Shown here in pieces: positions 18,395 to 25,305 of a DNA stretch of 41,851 nucleotides (the stretch's first letter is position 1; each line of letters starts with the position of its first letter). Source of the stretch: an uncultured SAR86 cluster bacterium (GTDB lineage: Bacteria; Pseudomonadota; Gammaproteobacteria; Magnimaribacterales; Magnimaribacteraceae); NCBI GenBank assembly GCA_902514295.1, contig CABXQE010000009.1:1-41851 (forward strand). Reading direction: 5' to 3'. A model generated the notes under the pieces. That model did no database searches and was not told the origin of the DNA. It was given only the letters and a program-made list of their open reading frames with translations. The translations under genes were made by a program, and so were the position numbers.

Positions 18395-19507
18395 TTAACT
18401 TTTTAAAATTACGTTATTTTCTTGTTCTTTAATTTTACCTATTTTATCTCTTATTAGACTCTCTAGGTGTTCCGCAAGTTCAGCACTATCTATTTTGTGG
18501 TCAGGCTTTCCATCAATATAAATTAAGTTCTTTGGAGATCCGCCAGTTACACCGATAGCTGTATGCTTGGATTCTCCTGGACCATTTACGTAACAACCAA
18601 TTACAGCTACGTCTAAGTCTTCTTTTATATCATCTAATCTAGACTCTAATTTATTCATAGTGCCTATCACATCAAAATTCATTCTTGAGCAACTAGGGCA
18701 AGCTATAAAATTTATACCCCTAGATCTTATTTTTAGACTTTTTAAGATGTCCCATCCTACTTTTACCTCATCGACTGGGTCTGAAGCTAGAGAAATCCTT
18801 ATTGTGTCGCCAATACCTTCTAAAAGAAGAGACCCTAGCCCCACAGAAGACTTAACAGTTCCAGATCTATACCCGCCTGCTTCAGTAATCCCTAAATGAA
18901 GTGGTTGATCAATAAGCTTTGATATTTTTCTATAACTTTCTATAGTCATGAATACATCTGAAGCTTTGATACTTAATTTAAAATCTTCAAAATCTAATTT
19001 TTTTAGAATATCTATATGATTTAAAGCTGATTCAACAAGCGCATCAGGTGTGGGTTCGCCATACTTAATTTGTAGTTTTCTTTCTAAAGATCCAGCATTA
19101 ACGCCTACTCTTATGGGGACACTATTATCTTTCGCAGCCGAAATAACTTCTTTTATTTTTTCTTCTTTACCAATATTCCCTGGATTAATTCTTATACAAT
19201 CAGCCTTACCTTTAATGGCTTCTAGGGCCATCATGTAGTCAAAATGTATATCAGCAACCAGAGGCAGACTTGTACTTTTTTTGATTTTTTTAAATGCATC
19301 AGCCGACTCTTGATCAGGTACAGAAACTCTTACAATATCCGCCCCGCTATCTTGTAATTGCTTAATTTGATTTAAAGTTGCCTTTACATCAGTAGTCAAA
19401 GTATTAGTCATGCTTTGCACTGAAATAGGGGCATCACCTCCTACGGCCACATTGCCAACCATAATTTGTCGAGATTTTCTCCTATTTATTTGGTTTTGGA
19501 AGTTCAC
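18395..19507 (-). CDS. ispG: 4-hydroxy-3-methylbut-2-enyl diphosphate synthase IspG
   Basis: The penultimate enzyme of the MEP isoprenoid pathway, a [4Fe-4S] protein reducing MEcPP to HMBPP. The cluster ligands are seen in FIACPSCSR and [10 protein letters not shown], with ADIHFDY and PGNIG in the TIM-barrel part. The longest frame begins at TTG 19525. I prefer GTG 19507, which gives [11 protein letters not shown] (close to the E. coli start), has AGAAG five bases upstream and gives 370 residues (E. coli 372). Conserved order with hisS. It depends on ferredoxin/flavodoxin electrons and on the Isc system nearby. Confidence 0.95.
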   Translation of the reverse strand: MNFQNQINRRKSRQIMVGNVAVGGDAPISVQSMTNTLTTDVKATLNQIKQLQDSGADIVRVSVPDQESADAFKKIKKSTSLPLVADIHFDYMMALEAIKGKADCIRINPGNIGKEEKIKEVISAAKDNSVPIRVGVNAGSLERKLQIKYGEPTPDALVESALNHIDILKKLDFEDFKLSIKASDVFMTIESYRKISKLIDQPLHLGITEAGGYRSGTVKSSVGLGSLLLEGIGDTIRISLASDPVDEVKVGWDILKSLKIRSRGINFIACPSCSRMNFDVIGTMNKLESRLDDIKEDLDVAVIGCYVNGPGESKHTAIGVTGGSPKNLIYIDGKPDHKIDSAELAEHLESLIRDKIGKIKEQENNVILKS

Positions 19508-19537
19508 AATATCTTCTAATGGCAATTGATAAATGAA

Positions 19538-19556
19538 GTTTATCTACTAGATAAAC
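19538..19556 (-). promoter_or_regulatory. Perfect inverted repeat upstream of ispG
   Basis: Nine-base arms GTTTATCTA and TAGATAAAC around a single C. It lies in the ndk-ispG spacer, 30 bases before the GTG chosen for ispG. On the minus strand a possible extended -10 (TGGTAAAAT) stands just upstream, so it could be an operator or 5'-UTR hairpin. A related repeat stands upstream of dapA at 30806-30823. Confidence 0.45.
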
Positions 19557-19632
19557 CCTCTATATCAATTATTTTACCATTAAAATTAATTCTTTAATGT
19601 TAACTAGAAGAAAGAAATCTTTAAATCTAAAT

Positions 19633-20040
19633 TCAATCAGAAAAGAAATATTGAATTTCTCTTTCAGCAGACTGCTCAGAGTCAGAGCCATGTACGGCAT
19701 TTGCATCAATTGAATCAGCAAAGTCTGCTCTTAAGGTTCCTGGATCAGCTTCTTTAGGGTCTGTGTTTCCCATAACTTCTCTGTAGTTAGAAATTGCGTT
19801 ATCGCCTTCAAGAATCTGGACTTGAATAGGTCCAGAAGTCATAAAGGTTATTAGGTCTGGGAAAAAAGGCTTTCCTTTATGCTCTATATAAAAACCCTCA
19901 GCCTCTTCTTCAGTTAAATGTAATGATTTCTTAGAAAGAATTTTTAAACCTGCATCTTCAAGCCTTTCACAGATCTTTTCAGCAAAGCCCTTATAGATTG
20001 CATCTGGTTTAATGATTGAAAGTGTCTGTTCTAAAGCCAT
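19633..20040 (-). CDS. ndk: Nucleoside diphosphate kinase
   Basis: A 135-residue enzyme (usual length about 140) that equilibrates nucleoside di- and triphosphates. The phosphohistidine is H117 in NAVHGSDS, and the start [10 protein letters not shown] and tail [10 protein letters not shown] are typical. A Shine-Dalgarno AAGGA precedes the ATG. In E. coli rlmN, pilF and rodZ separate ndk from ispG; here only about 125 non-coding bases do. Confidence 0.97.
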   Translation of the reverse strand: MALEQTLSIIKPDAIYKGFAEKICERLEDAGLKILSKKSLHLTEEEAEGFYIEHKGKPFFPDLITFMTSGPIQVQILEGDNAISNYREVMGNTDPKEADPGTLRADFADSIDANAVHGSDSEQSAEREIQYFFSD

Positions 20041-20067
20041 AGTTTTCCTTGTTTTTAAAAAATGCGC

Positions 20068-20073
20068 ATTATA
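20068..20073 (-). promoter_or_regulatory. Candidate -10 element for ndk
   Basis: TATAAT on the minus strand in the 53-base iscX-ndk spacer, 27 bases upstream of the ndk ATG. No good -35 hexamer stands 16-18 bases upstream, so this is a tentative promoter. Confidence 0.4.
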
Positions 20074-20093
20074 CGTATAAAAATGTGCAATAG

Positions 20094-20288
20094 TTAGTCT
20101 ATCTCTTCAATCCAATTCATTTGAATGGATTCTAAAATTCTTTCATTACTCTTAGCGGGGTCATCATTAAAACCCTCTAAACTCAAGACTAAGTTATGCA
20201 GGTCAGTAAATAGAATGTATCGAGGGTTAACATCTGGATGCTTTTCATATAACTCTATTGCTATTTCATTTACATCCGTCCAAAGCAT
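20094..20288 (-). CDS. iscX: Fe-S cluster assembly protein IscX (YfhJ)
   Basis: A 64-residue acidic protein, the usual IscX size (66). The start [34 protein letters not shown] is the family pattern (W-x-D, then H-P-D-x-(D/N)-P), and it ends NWIEEID. IscX binds IscS and modulates iron delivery and desulfurase rate. It begins 1 base after the ferredoxin stop on the minus strand, as in E. coli. Confidence 0.95.
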   Translation of the reverse strand: MLWTDVNEIAIELYEKHPDVNPRYILFTDLHNLVLSLEGFNDDPAKSNERILESIQMNWIEEID

Positions 20289-20289
20289 A

Positions 20290-20628
20290 TTAATGTTCCT
20301 CCGAAACCATATTAATAGTATATTTTGGTAGTTCTATCTCTAACTCTTCACTTTCTACTACAACTTGACAACTAAGCCTAGATTCTGACTCTAAACCCCA
20401 TGCCTTATCGAGCATGTCTTCCTCTTCTTCACTTGCATAATCTAGTGAATTGAAACCTTTTCTAACAATCACATGGCAGGTTGTACAAGCGCAAGATAAT
20501 TCACAAGCGTGTTCTATCTTTACATCATTTTCTAAAAGAACCTCAGCTAAGGTTTGACCTGGGTTCGCTTCTAAAACTGCTCCATCCGGACAAAGCTCCT
20601 TATGAGGCTTTAGTTTGATTACAGTCAT
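20290..20628 (-). CDS. fdx: Isc-type [2Fe-2S] ferredoxin
   Basis: A 112-residue adrenodoxin-type ferredoxin. The cluster ligands C42, C48, C51 (CELSCACTTC) and C87 follow the CX5CX2C...C pattern, within HACELSCACTTCHVIV. It supplies electrons to the IscS/IscU assembly step. It follows iscA directly; the hscB and hscA genes that usually separate the two are absent. Confidence 0.97.
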   Translation of the reverse strand: MTVIKLKPHKELCPDGAVLEANPGQTLAEVLLENDVKIEHACELSCACTTCHVIVRKGFNSLDYASEEEEDMLDKAWGLESESRLSCQVVVESEELEIELPKYTINMVSEEH

Positions 20629-20639
20629 TTGGGGTAAGG

Positions 20640-21002
20640 CTATATGTCTACTTCGAAACTCTCACCGCAGCCACAAACTGCCTTTACATTAGGGTTTAAG
20701 AATTTTAGCCCTTGATTAGCTCCATCTACTGAGAAATCGATCTTCGTTCCTTTAAGAAACTTAAAAGAGTCTTTATCTATATATACTGAAACATCTTCAA
20801 ATGTAAAAATGAAGTCATCAGGACCTCTCTCGTTAACATAATCCAGTTCATAGGTATAACCAGAGCAGCCCGAAGCTTCAAGCACAGAAAATCTTATTCC
20901 TAAAGAGTCTTTATTACTAAGACTTTTAGACAAATGTATTACAGCTGGGTTAGAAAGCGTAAAGCTATTAGGGTCAAAGGATACTGCAGAAGAATTACTC
21001 AT
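20640..21002 (-). CDS. iscA: A-type Fe-S carrier protein IscA-like
   Basis: A 120-residue A-type carrier, slightly longer than E. coli IscA (107) through an N-terminal extension. The three cluster-binding cysteines are C46 (SGCSGYTYEL) and C110/C112 (CGCGESF). It accepts clusters from IscU and passes them to apoproteins, mainly [4Fe-4S] targets. The position after iscU supports IscA over ErpA or SufA, although sequence alone does not fully separate them. Confidence 0.93.
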   Translation of the reverse strand: MSNSSAVSFDPNSFTLSNPAVIHLSKSLSNKDSLGIRFSVLEASGCSGYTYELDYVNERGPDDFIFTFEDVSVYIDKDSFKFLKGTKIDFSVDGANQGLKFLNPNVKAVCGCGESFEVDI

Positions 21003-21006
21003 TATT

Positions 21007-21411
21007 TTATAACTTGGATTCGTAATCCTCTATCGCTTTATGAATACTATCTTCAGCTAGAACTGAGCAATGAATCTTGATAGGCGGTAAATCTAAAGCT
21101 TTAGCAATATCTTTATTTTTAATTTCTCTAGCTTCCTCAAGGGTCTTGCCTATAAGCATATCTACAAGTTCACTAGAGGAGGCAATTGCTGAGCCACATC
21201 CATAAGTTTTAAACTTAACATCGCTTATGACGTGATTGTTATTCATAGGTTCGCATTTTATTTGTAACCTCATTACATCACCACACGCAGGTGCGCCTAC
21301 CATGCCTGTACCAATATCAGAATCAGAAGGGTCCCACCTTCCAACACTATTTTTTTCAGGCTCATTTAAGGTGTTTTCAAATTTATCAATTACTTTTTTA
21401 CTATACGCCAT
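21007..21411 (-). CDS. iscU: Fe-S cluster scaffold IscU
   Basis: A 134-residue scaffold on which [2Fe-2S] clusters are built. The ligands C43 (APACGDV, with D45), C72 (TYGCGSA) and C115 (KIHCSVLAEDSI) are all present. LPPIK at 108-112 is the HscA chaperone-recognition motif (LPPVK in E. coli), kept although hscA is not in this operon. It has an insertion of about six residues near position 15-20 relative to E. coli. A GAGGG ribosome site precedes the ATG. Confidence 0.97.
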   Translation of the reverse strand: MAYSKKVIDKFENTLNEPEKNSVGRWDPSDSDIGTGMVGAPACGDVMRLQIKCEPMNNNHVISDVKFKTYGCGSAIASSSELVDMLIGKTLEEAREIKNKDIAKALDLPPIKIHCSVLAEDSIHKAIEDYESKL

Positions 21412-21432
21412 ATTTCCCTCTTATAAATTATG

Positions 21433-22647
21433 CTATGTTGCCATCCATTCTACTGAATCTAAATCCACGCCATCCTTATACATGTCCCATAAAGGAGAAA
21501 GTTTCCTTAATTTCTCAACAGAATCCCTAACTAACTTGATGGTATATTTTACTTCTTCTTCATTTGTGAAACGACCAATTCCAAACCTTATAGAGCTATG
21601 AGCTAACTCATCTTTTAGGCCCAAAGCTCTCAAAACATAAGAAGGCTCTAAACTAGCAGAGGTGCAAGCTGATCCTGAAGAGACCGCTATATCCTTTAAT
21701 GCCATTATTAAAGATTCTCCTTCAACATAGTTGAAACTCACATTTAAAAAACCGGCCGCTCTTAACTCTTCGTCTCCATTTAAATAAACTTCTTCCATGT
21801 CTTTTAAGCCATCCCATAACCTGTCTCTTAAAGATTGAATCCTTTGTTTATCAGACTCCATATCAGTTTTAGCAATTCTAAAAGCTTCGCCCATTCCAAC
21901 TATCTGGTGAGTAGCCAAAGTTCCAGACCTCATGCCTCTTTCATGCCCTCCTCCATGTATTTGGGCTTTCAACCTAACTCTAGGTTTTCTACCTGCATAA
22001 AGCGCCCCTATTCCTTTAGGGCCATAAGTTTTGTGGGCTGAAAAAGACATTAAGTCCACATTTAAAGAAGTTAGATCTATGGGAAGTTTTCCGGTACTTT
22101 GAGCAGCATCCACATGAAAAATAATACCCTTTTCTCTAGTTATATTTCCAATTGATTCTATATCGCAGATAACTCCTATTTCATTATTTAGGTGCATTAA
22201 AGAAACTAAAATAGTTTCACCTGTTATAGCATTTGAAACCATATTAGGGGTTATTATGCCTTTATTGTTCGGGTCTAAATAAGTTACTTCGAAGCCTTCA
22301 GTTTCTAGCTGCCTACAGCTATCCAATACTGCCTTATGCTCTATTTTAGAAGTAATGATGTGATTACCTTTAGACTTATTAAATCTTGCAGAACCTTTTA
22401 TAGCAAGATTATCAGATTCTGTAGCTCCTGAAGTCCAAACAATTTCTCTTGGATCACAATTAACTAAATCAGCTACATATTGTCTTGCTTGTTCCGTAGC
22501 CTCTTCAGCTTTCCACCCAAAAGCATGAGATCTAGATGCTGGATTACCAAAGTTCCCTTCCATAGATAAACAGTCTTTCATCTTTTCTACTACTCTTGGA
22601 TCTGCTGGAGTAGTTGAAGCGTAATCTAAGTAAATTGGTAATTTCAT
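21433..22647 (-). CDS. iscS: Cysteine desulfurase IscS
   Basis: A 404-residue PLP enzyme, identical in length to E. coli IscS. K206 in [12 protein letters not shown] binds PLP, and C328 in [13 protein letters not shown] carries the persulfide. The C-terminus [18 protein letters not shown] is the IscU-contact tail. It converts cysteine to alanine and delivers sulfur to IscU and to TusA-type carriers (a tusA lies at 2917-3159). Confidence 0.98.
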   Translation of the reverse strand: MKLPIYLDYASTTPADPRVVEKMKDCLSMEGNFGNPASRSHAFGWKAEEATEQARQYVADLVNCDPREIVWTSGATESDNLAIKGSARFNKSKGNHIITSKIEHKAVLDSCRQLETEGFEVTYLDPNNKGIITPNMVSNAITGETILVSLMHLNNEIGVICDIESIGNITREKGIIFHVDAAQSTGKLPIDLTSLNVDLMSFSAHKTYGPKGIGALYAGRKPRVRLKAQIHGGGHERGMRSGTLATHQIVGMGEAFRIAKTDMESDKQRIQSLRDRLWDGLKDMEEVYLNGDEELRAAGFLNVSFNYVEGESLIMALKDIAVSSGSACTSASLEPSYVLRALGLKDELAHSSIRFGIGRFTNEEEVKYTIKLVRDSVEKLRKLSPLWDMYKDGVDLDSVEWMAT

Positions 22648-22653
22648 ATTCGT

Positions 22654-23103
22654 TTAACCAGTAGCTATTAAAAAATTATCTTTTTCTTTTGGATTTTCTC
22701 TTCTTGAATTCAAAACATCTTTAAGCGATTTTTCCATTAAAAAACTATTTATACTTTCATTTAATTCAGTCCACAAGTTATGTGCCACACATATAGAACC
22801 TGCATTACAGGTTCCTTCTCCTGAGCACTGTGTCGCATCCATTCTTCTTTCAACAGCAGTTATAATTTCTCCTATCATAATATCTTCGCTAGGCCTGGAC
22901 AGTTTAAAACCGCCCTTGGGTCCTCTAGAAGCTGTTAAAATATCAGCCTTTCTTAAGTGATTAAAAATCTGCTCAAGGTAGGAAGGTGGTATAGACTGCC
23001 TTTTAGCTACATCAGCTATTTTTAAAAATGAAGTATCTTTTTCATTTATAGCAAGGTCTAAGGCAGCAGTAACTGCGTATTTTCCTTTAGTAGTTAGATT
23101 CAT
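22654..23103 (-). CDS. iscR: Fe-S-sensing transcription regulator IscR
   Basis: A 149-residue Rrf2-family regulator. An N-terminal winged helix (MNLTTKGKYAVTAALDLA) is followed by the [2Fe-2S] ligands C93, C99, C105 and H108 in the IscR spacing (ATQCSGEGTCNAGSICVAHNLW). In E. coli holo-IscR represses the isc operon through type 1 sites and apo-IscR acts at type 2 sites. A type 1-like site overlaps the predicted promoter of this gene (23118-23142), so the same autorepression is expected. The ATG lies only 7 bases from the -10, suggesting a leaderless message. Confidence 0.97.
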   Translation of the reverse strand: MNLTTKGKYAVTAALDLAINEKDTSFLKIADVAKRQSIPPSYLEQIFNHLRKADILTASRGPKGGFKLSRPSEDIMIGEIITAVERRMDATQCSGEGTCNAGSICVAHNLWTELNESINSFLMEKSLKDVLNSRRENPKEKDNFLIATG

Positions 23104-23110
23104 TAAGTAA

Positions 23111-23138
23111 ATTATATATTCCTGACTAAATTTGTCAA
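23111..23138 (-). promoter_or_regulatory. Consensus sigma70 promoter of iscR
   Basis: On the minus strand TTGACA (23133-23138) and TATAAT (23111-23116) are both perfect consensus hexamers with a 16-base spacer. Only 7 bases (23104-23110) separate the -10 from the iscR ATG, so transcription should start at or within a base or two of the start codon. Confidence 0.85.
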
Positions 23139-23142
23139 GAAT
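23118..23142 (-). promoter_or_regulatory. IscR type 1 binding site
   Basis: A 25-base near-palindrome with arms ATTCCTGAC and GTCAAGAAT (one mismatch) around TAAATTT. Compared by eye with the E. coli type 1 consensus (as I recall it), 22 of 25 positions agree, including the GACT and GTC cores. It covers the spacer and -35 of the iscR promoter, the position for autorepression by holo-IscR. Confidence 0.8.
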
Positions 23143-23166
23143 ACTAAATATATAGCTTGAATGAAT

Positions 23167-23180
23167 AGGTACATGTACCT
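23167..23180. promoter_or_regulatory. 14-bp perfect palindrome, candidate operator
   Basis: AGGTACATGTACCT is its own reverse complement. It stands in the iscR/kor divergent spacer, 64 bases upstream of the iscR ATG and 113 bases before the kor-operon ATG. Its half-site GTACC recurs downstream at 23251, 23282 and 23313. The binding protein is unknown. Confidence 0.5.
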
Positions 23181-23192
23181 TTTTTGTTATAA

Positions 23193-23218
23193 AAAAATAT
23201 AAATATATTTATATTTTT
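23193..23218. repeat. 26-bp perfect AT-only palindrome
   Basis: Thirteen bases, AAAAATATAAATA, are followed exactly by their reverse complement. The element could extrude, bind an AT-hook, IHF or H-NS-like protein, or act as an UP-type element. Low complexity makes chance symmetry easier than in mixed sequence. Confidence 0.45.
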
Positions 23219-23250
23219 CTTAATAATACTAGCAAATAAGGTTTTTTTAT

Positions 23251-23317
23251 GTACCATATACAAATTGGGGATATGGATATAGTACCAAAATTATGAGCAA
23301 TATGGACACTAGGTACC
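23251..23317 (+). repeat. GTACC motifs at 31-bp spacing before the kor operon
   Basis: GTACC occurs at 23251-23255, 23282-23286 and 23313-23317, exactly 31 bases apart, close to three helical turns. The first two are non-coding; the third lies 20 bases inside the first gene. Another copy is in the palindrome at 23167-23180. Confidence 0.4.
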
Positions 23318-25305
23318 TTTTTAAAAGGTACAACACTTGGTGGGTTAAGTTAGCTGTACCTGAAGCTTTAAGAGAACAATTAGGTTACGACCTTAGAAGA
23401 TCTTTAAAAACTCATGACTTGAAAACTGCCCAAGACTTTAGATGGGAAGTTGTAGATCAGCTAAGGAAAAAGATAGAGAGAGCGAAAGGTCTAGAAGAAG
23501 ACCTAGGTATTATTCCTGAAGTTGAAGAATATGTACCTCCTACAGATACATCAGACCCCCAGTATTATCACAAAGTAGTTGATTGCCAACATGCGTGCCC
23601 TGCCCATACTCCTGTACCTGAATATATTAGACAAATAGCCCAAGGGAACTATAACGAAGCATACATGCTCAATTGGGAATCAAATGTCTTTCCTGGAATT
23701 TTAGGTAGAACTTGTGATCGTCCTTGTGAACCCGCTTGTAGAAGGACAAGAACTCATGAAAAAGCTGTAGCTATCTGTAGACTAAAAAGAGTTACCTATG
23801 ACTATAAAGACGATATAGCAAACCTTATACCTAAACCCGAAACAAGTAATGAGAAAAAAATTGCACTTATTGGAGGGGGGCCAGCATCTTTAACCGTAGC
23901 AAGAGATTTAGTAATGATGGGATATGAATGCACTCTCTTTGAAAGAGATGGAAAGGCTGGAGGCTTGATGAGAACAAATATCCCGTCTTTTAGGTTACCT
24001 GAAGAAGTATTAGATGAAGAAGTAAACCAAGTTTTAAATTTAGGTATTAAAACGGTATTTAACTCTGAAATTACCAGTATGACAAAGCTTTTAGAAGAAG
24101 ACTTCGATGCTATTTTTGTTGGAACAGGTGCACCAAAAGGAAGAGATATAAAAATTGAGGGAAGAGAAGAAGCGGAAAAGAATATTCACATCGGCATAGA
24201 TTGGCTTACAAGTATTGCGTTTGAACATACAAAATCAGTTGGGAAAAAAGTGATTGTATTAGGTGGAGGTAACACTGCTATGGATTGCTGCAGAACATCT
24301 ATAAGACTTGGTGCTGAAGAGGTAAAGGTTACTGTTAGAAGCCCTTTTGACCAGATGAAGGCTTCTGAATGGGAAATTGAAGATGCCATGGGTGAAGGTA
24401 TACCCATACACGACAATCATGTTCCAAAGAAATTTATTATTAGAGATGAGAAGCTGGCAGGAATGGAGTTTGAAAAAGTAGAAGCTGTATTTGACGAAAA
24501 TGGAAAAAGGTCTCTGGTTCCAACTGGAGAAGACCCTATTATCTTTGAATGCGATGATGTGTTAGTTGCTATAGGTCAAGATAATGCATTTGAATGGATA
24601 GAAAGAGATTGTGGGATAGAGTTTGGTGAATGGGATATGCCGATAGTTGATAAAGTTTCATTTCAATCAACGAATCCAAAAGTTTTCTTTGGAGGTGATG
24701 CCGCATGGGGACCAGAAAATATTATATGGGCTGCAGCGCATGGGCATCAGGCAGCTATTTCTATAGACAAATTCTGTAAAAATGAAGACTTGTATGAAAG
24801 ACCAGAGCCATCTACCACTCTGGTAAGTCAAAAAATGGGGGTCCATGAATGGTCTTATGATAATAACATCTCTCAGGCAACAAGATTTTTGGTTCCTCAT
24901 GCTGACCAAAAAGACTCTTTAAAAGACCTTAAGATGGAAGTTGAACTAGGTTTTGATGAAAAAATGGCGTTAGAGGAAGCTCAAAGGTGTTTAAATTGCG
25001 ATGTGCAAACCGTCTTTGCTGAAGATTTATGTATTGAGTGTGATGCTTGTGTTGATATATGCCCTACTGACTGCATTAACTTCATTGGAAACGACTCTGA
25101 AGAGAGCCTACGAAATAATCTTAGAATACCTGCTATAAATTTAAATCAAGAAATATTAGTCTCAGAAGAGTTAAAACAAACTTCTAGAGTTATGGTTAAA
25201 GACGAAGATGTTTGCCTCCATTGTGGTCTTTGTGCCGAGAGATGTCCTACAGGCGCATGGGATATGCAAAATTTTCTTTATGAAGAAGCAAAGGTTTACT
25301 CATGA
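23293..25305 (+). CDS. Fusion: recombinase-type DUF6538-like N-domain, GltD/NfnB-like FAD-NAD(P)H module and two [4Fe-4S] ferredoxin motifs
   Basis: A 670-residue multidomain protein. Residues 6-65 (YLFKRYNTWWVKLAVPEALREQLG, then RRSLKTHDLKTAQDFRWEVVDQL) read like the N-terminal DUF6538 module of tyrosine recombinases; no recombinase catalytic domain follows. Residues 90-175 are the GltD-type N-terminal Fe-S region (C98, C102, C141, C145, C149). GGGPAS at 194-199 binds FAD and GGGNTA at 324-329 binds NAD(P)H. Near the C-terminus are two ferredoxin motifs, C580/C583/C586/C590 and C641/C644/C647/C651. It overlaps korA by 4 bases, so it probably links NAD(P)H to ferredoxin-level electrons for KorAB. 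No Shine-Dalgarno is seen; ATG 23302 is a possible second start. Confidence 0.85.
   Translation: MSNMDTRYLFKRYNTWWVKLAVPEALREQLGYDLRRSLKTHDLKTAQDFRWEVVDQLRKKIERAKGLEEDLGIIPEVEEYVPPTDTSDPQYYHKVVDCQHACPAHTPVPEYIRQIAQGNYNEAYMLNWESNVFPGILGRTCDRPCEPACRRTRTHEKAVAICRLKRVTYDYKDDIANLIPKPETSNEKKIALIGGGPASLTVARDLVMMGYECTLFERDGKAGGLMRTNIPSFRLPEEVLDEEVNQVLNLGIKTVFNSEITSMTKLLEEDFDAIFVGTGAPKGRDIKIEGREEAEKNIHIGIDWLTSIAFEHTKSVGKKVIVLGGGNTAMDCCRTSIRLGAEEVKVTVRSPFDQMKASEWEIEDAMGEGIPIHDNHVPKKFIIRDEKLAGMEFEKVEAVFDENGKRSLVPTGEDPIIFECDDVLVAIGQDNAFEWIERDCGIEFGEWDMPIVDKVSFQSTNPKVFFGGDAAWGPENIIWAAAHGHQAAISIDKFCKNEDLYERPEPSTTLVSQKMGVHEWSYDNNISQATRFLVPHADQKDSLKDLKMEVELGFDEKMALEEAQRCLNCDVQTVFAEDLCIECDACVDICPTDCINFIGNDSEESLRNNLRIPAINLNQEILVSEELKQTSRVMVKDEDVCLHCGLCAERCPTGAWDMQNFLYEEAKVYS

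Noticed and set aside
23293-23500. Possible remnant of an integrated phage or integrative element, because of the recombinase-like N-terminal domain.
   Set aside because: No recombinase catalytic domain, no att-like direct repeats and no phage genes are present; the segment is in frame with a complete metabolic enzyme, so it is treated as a fused domain.
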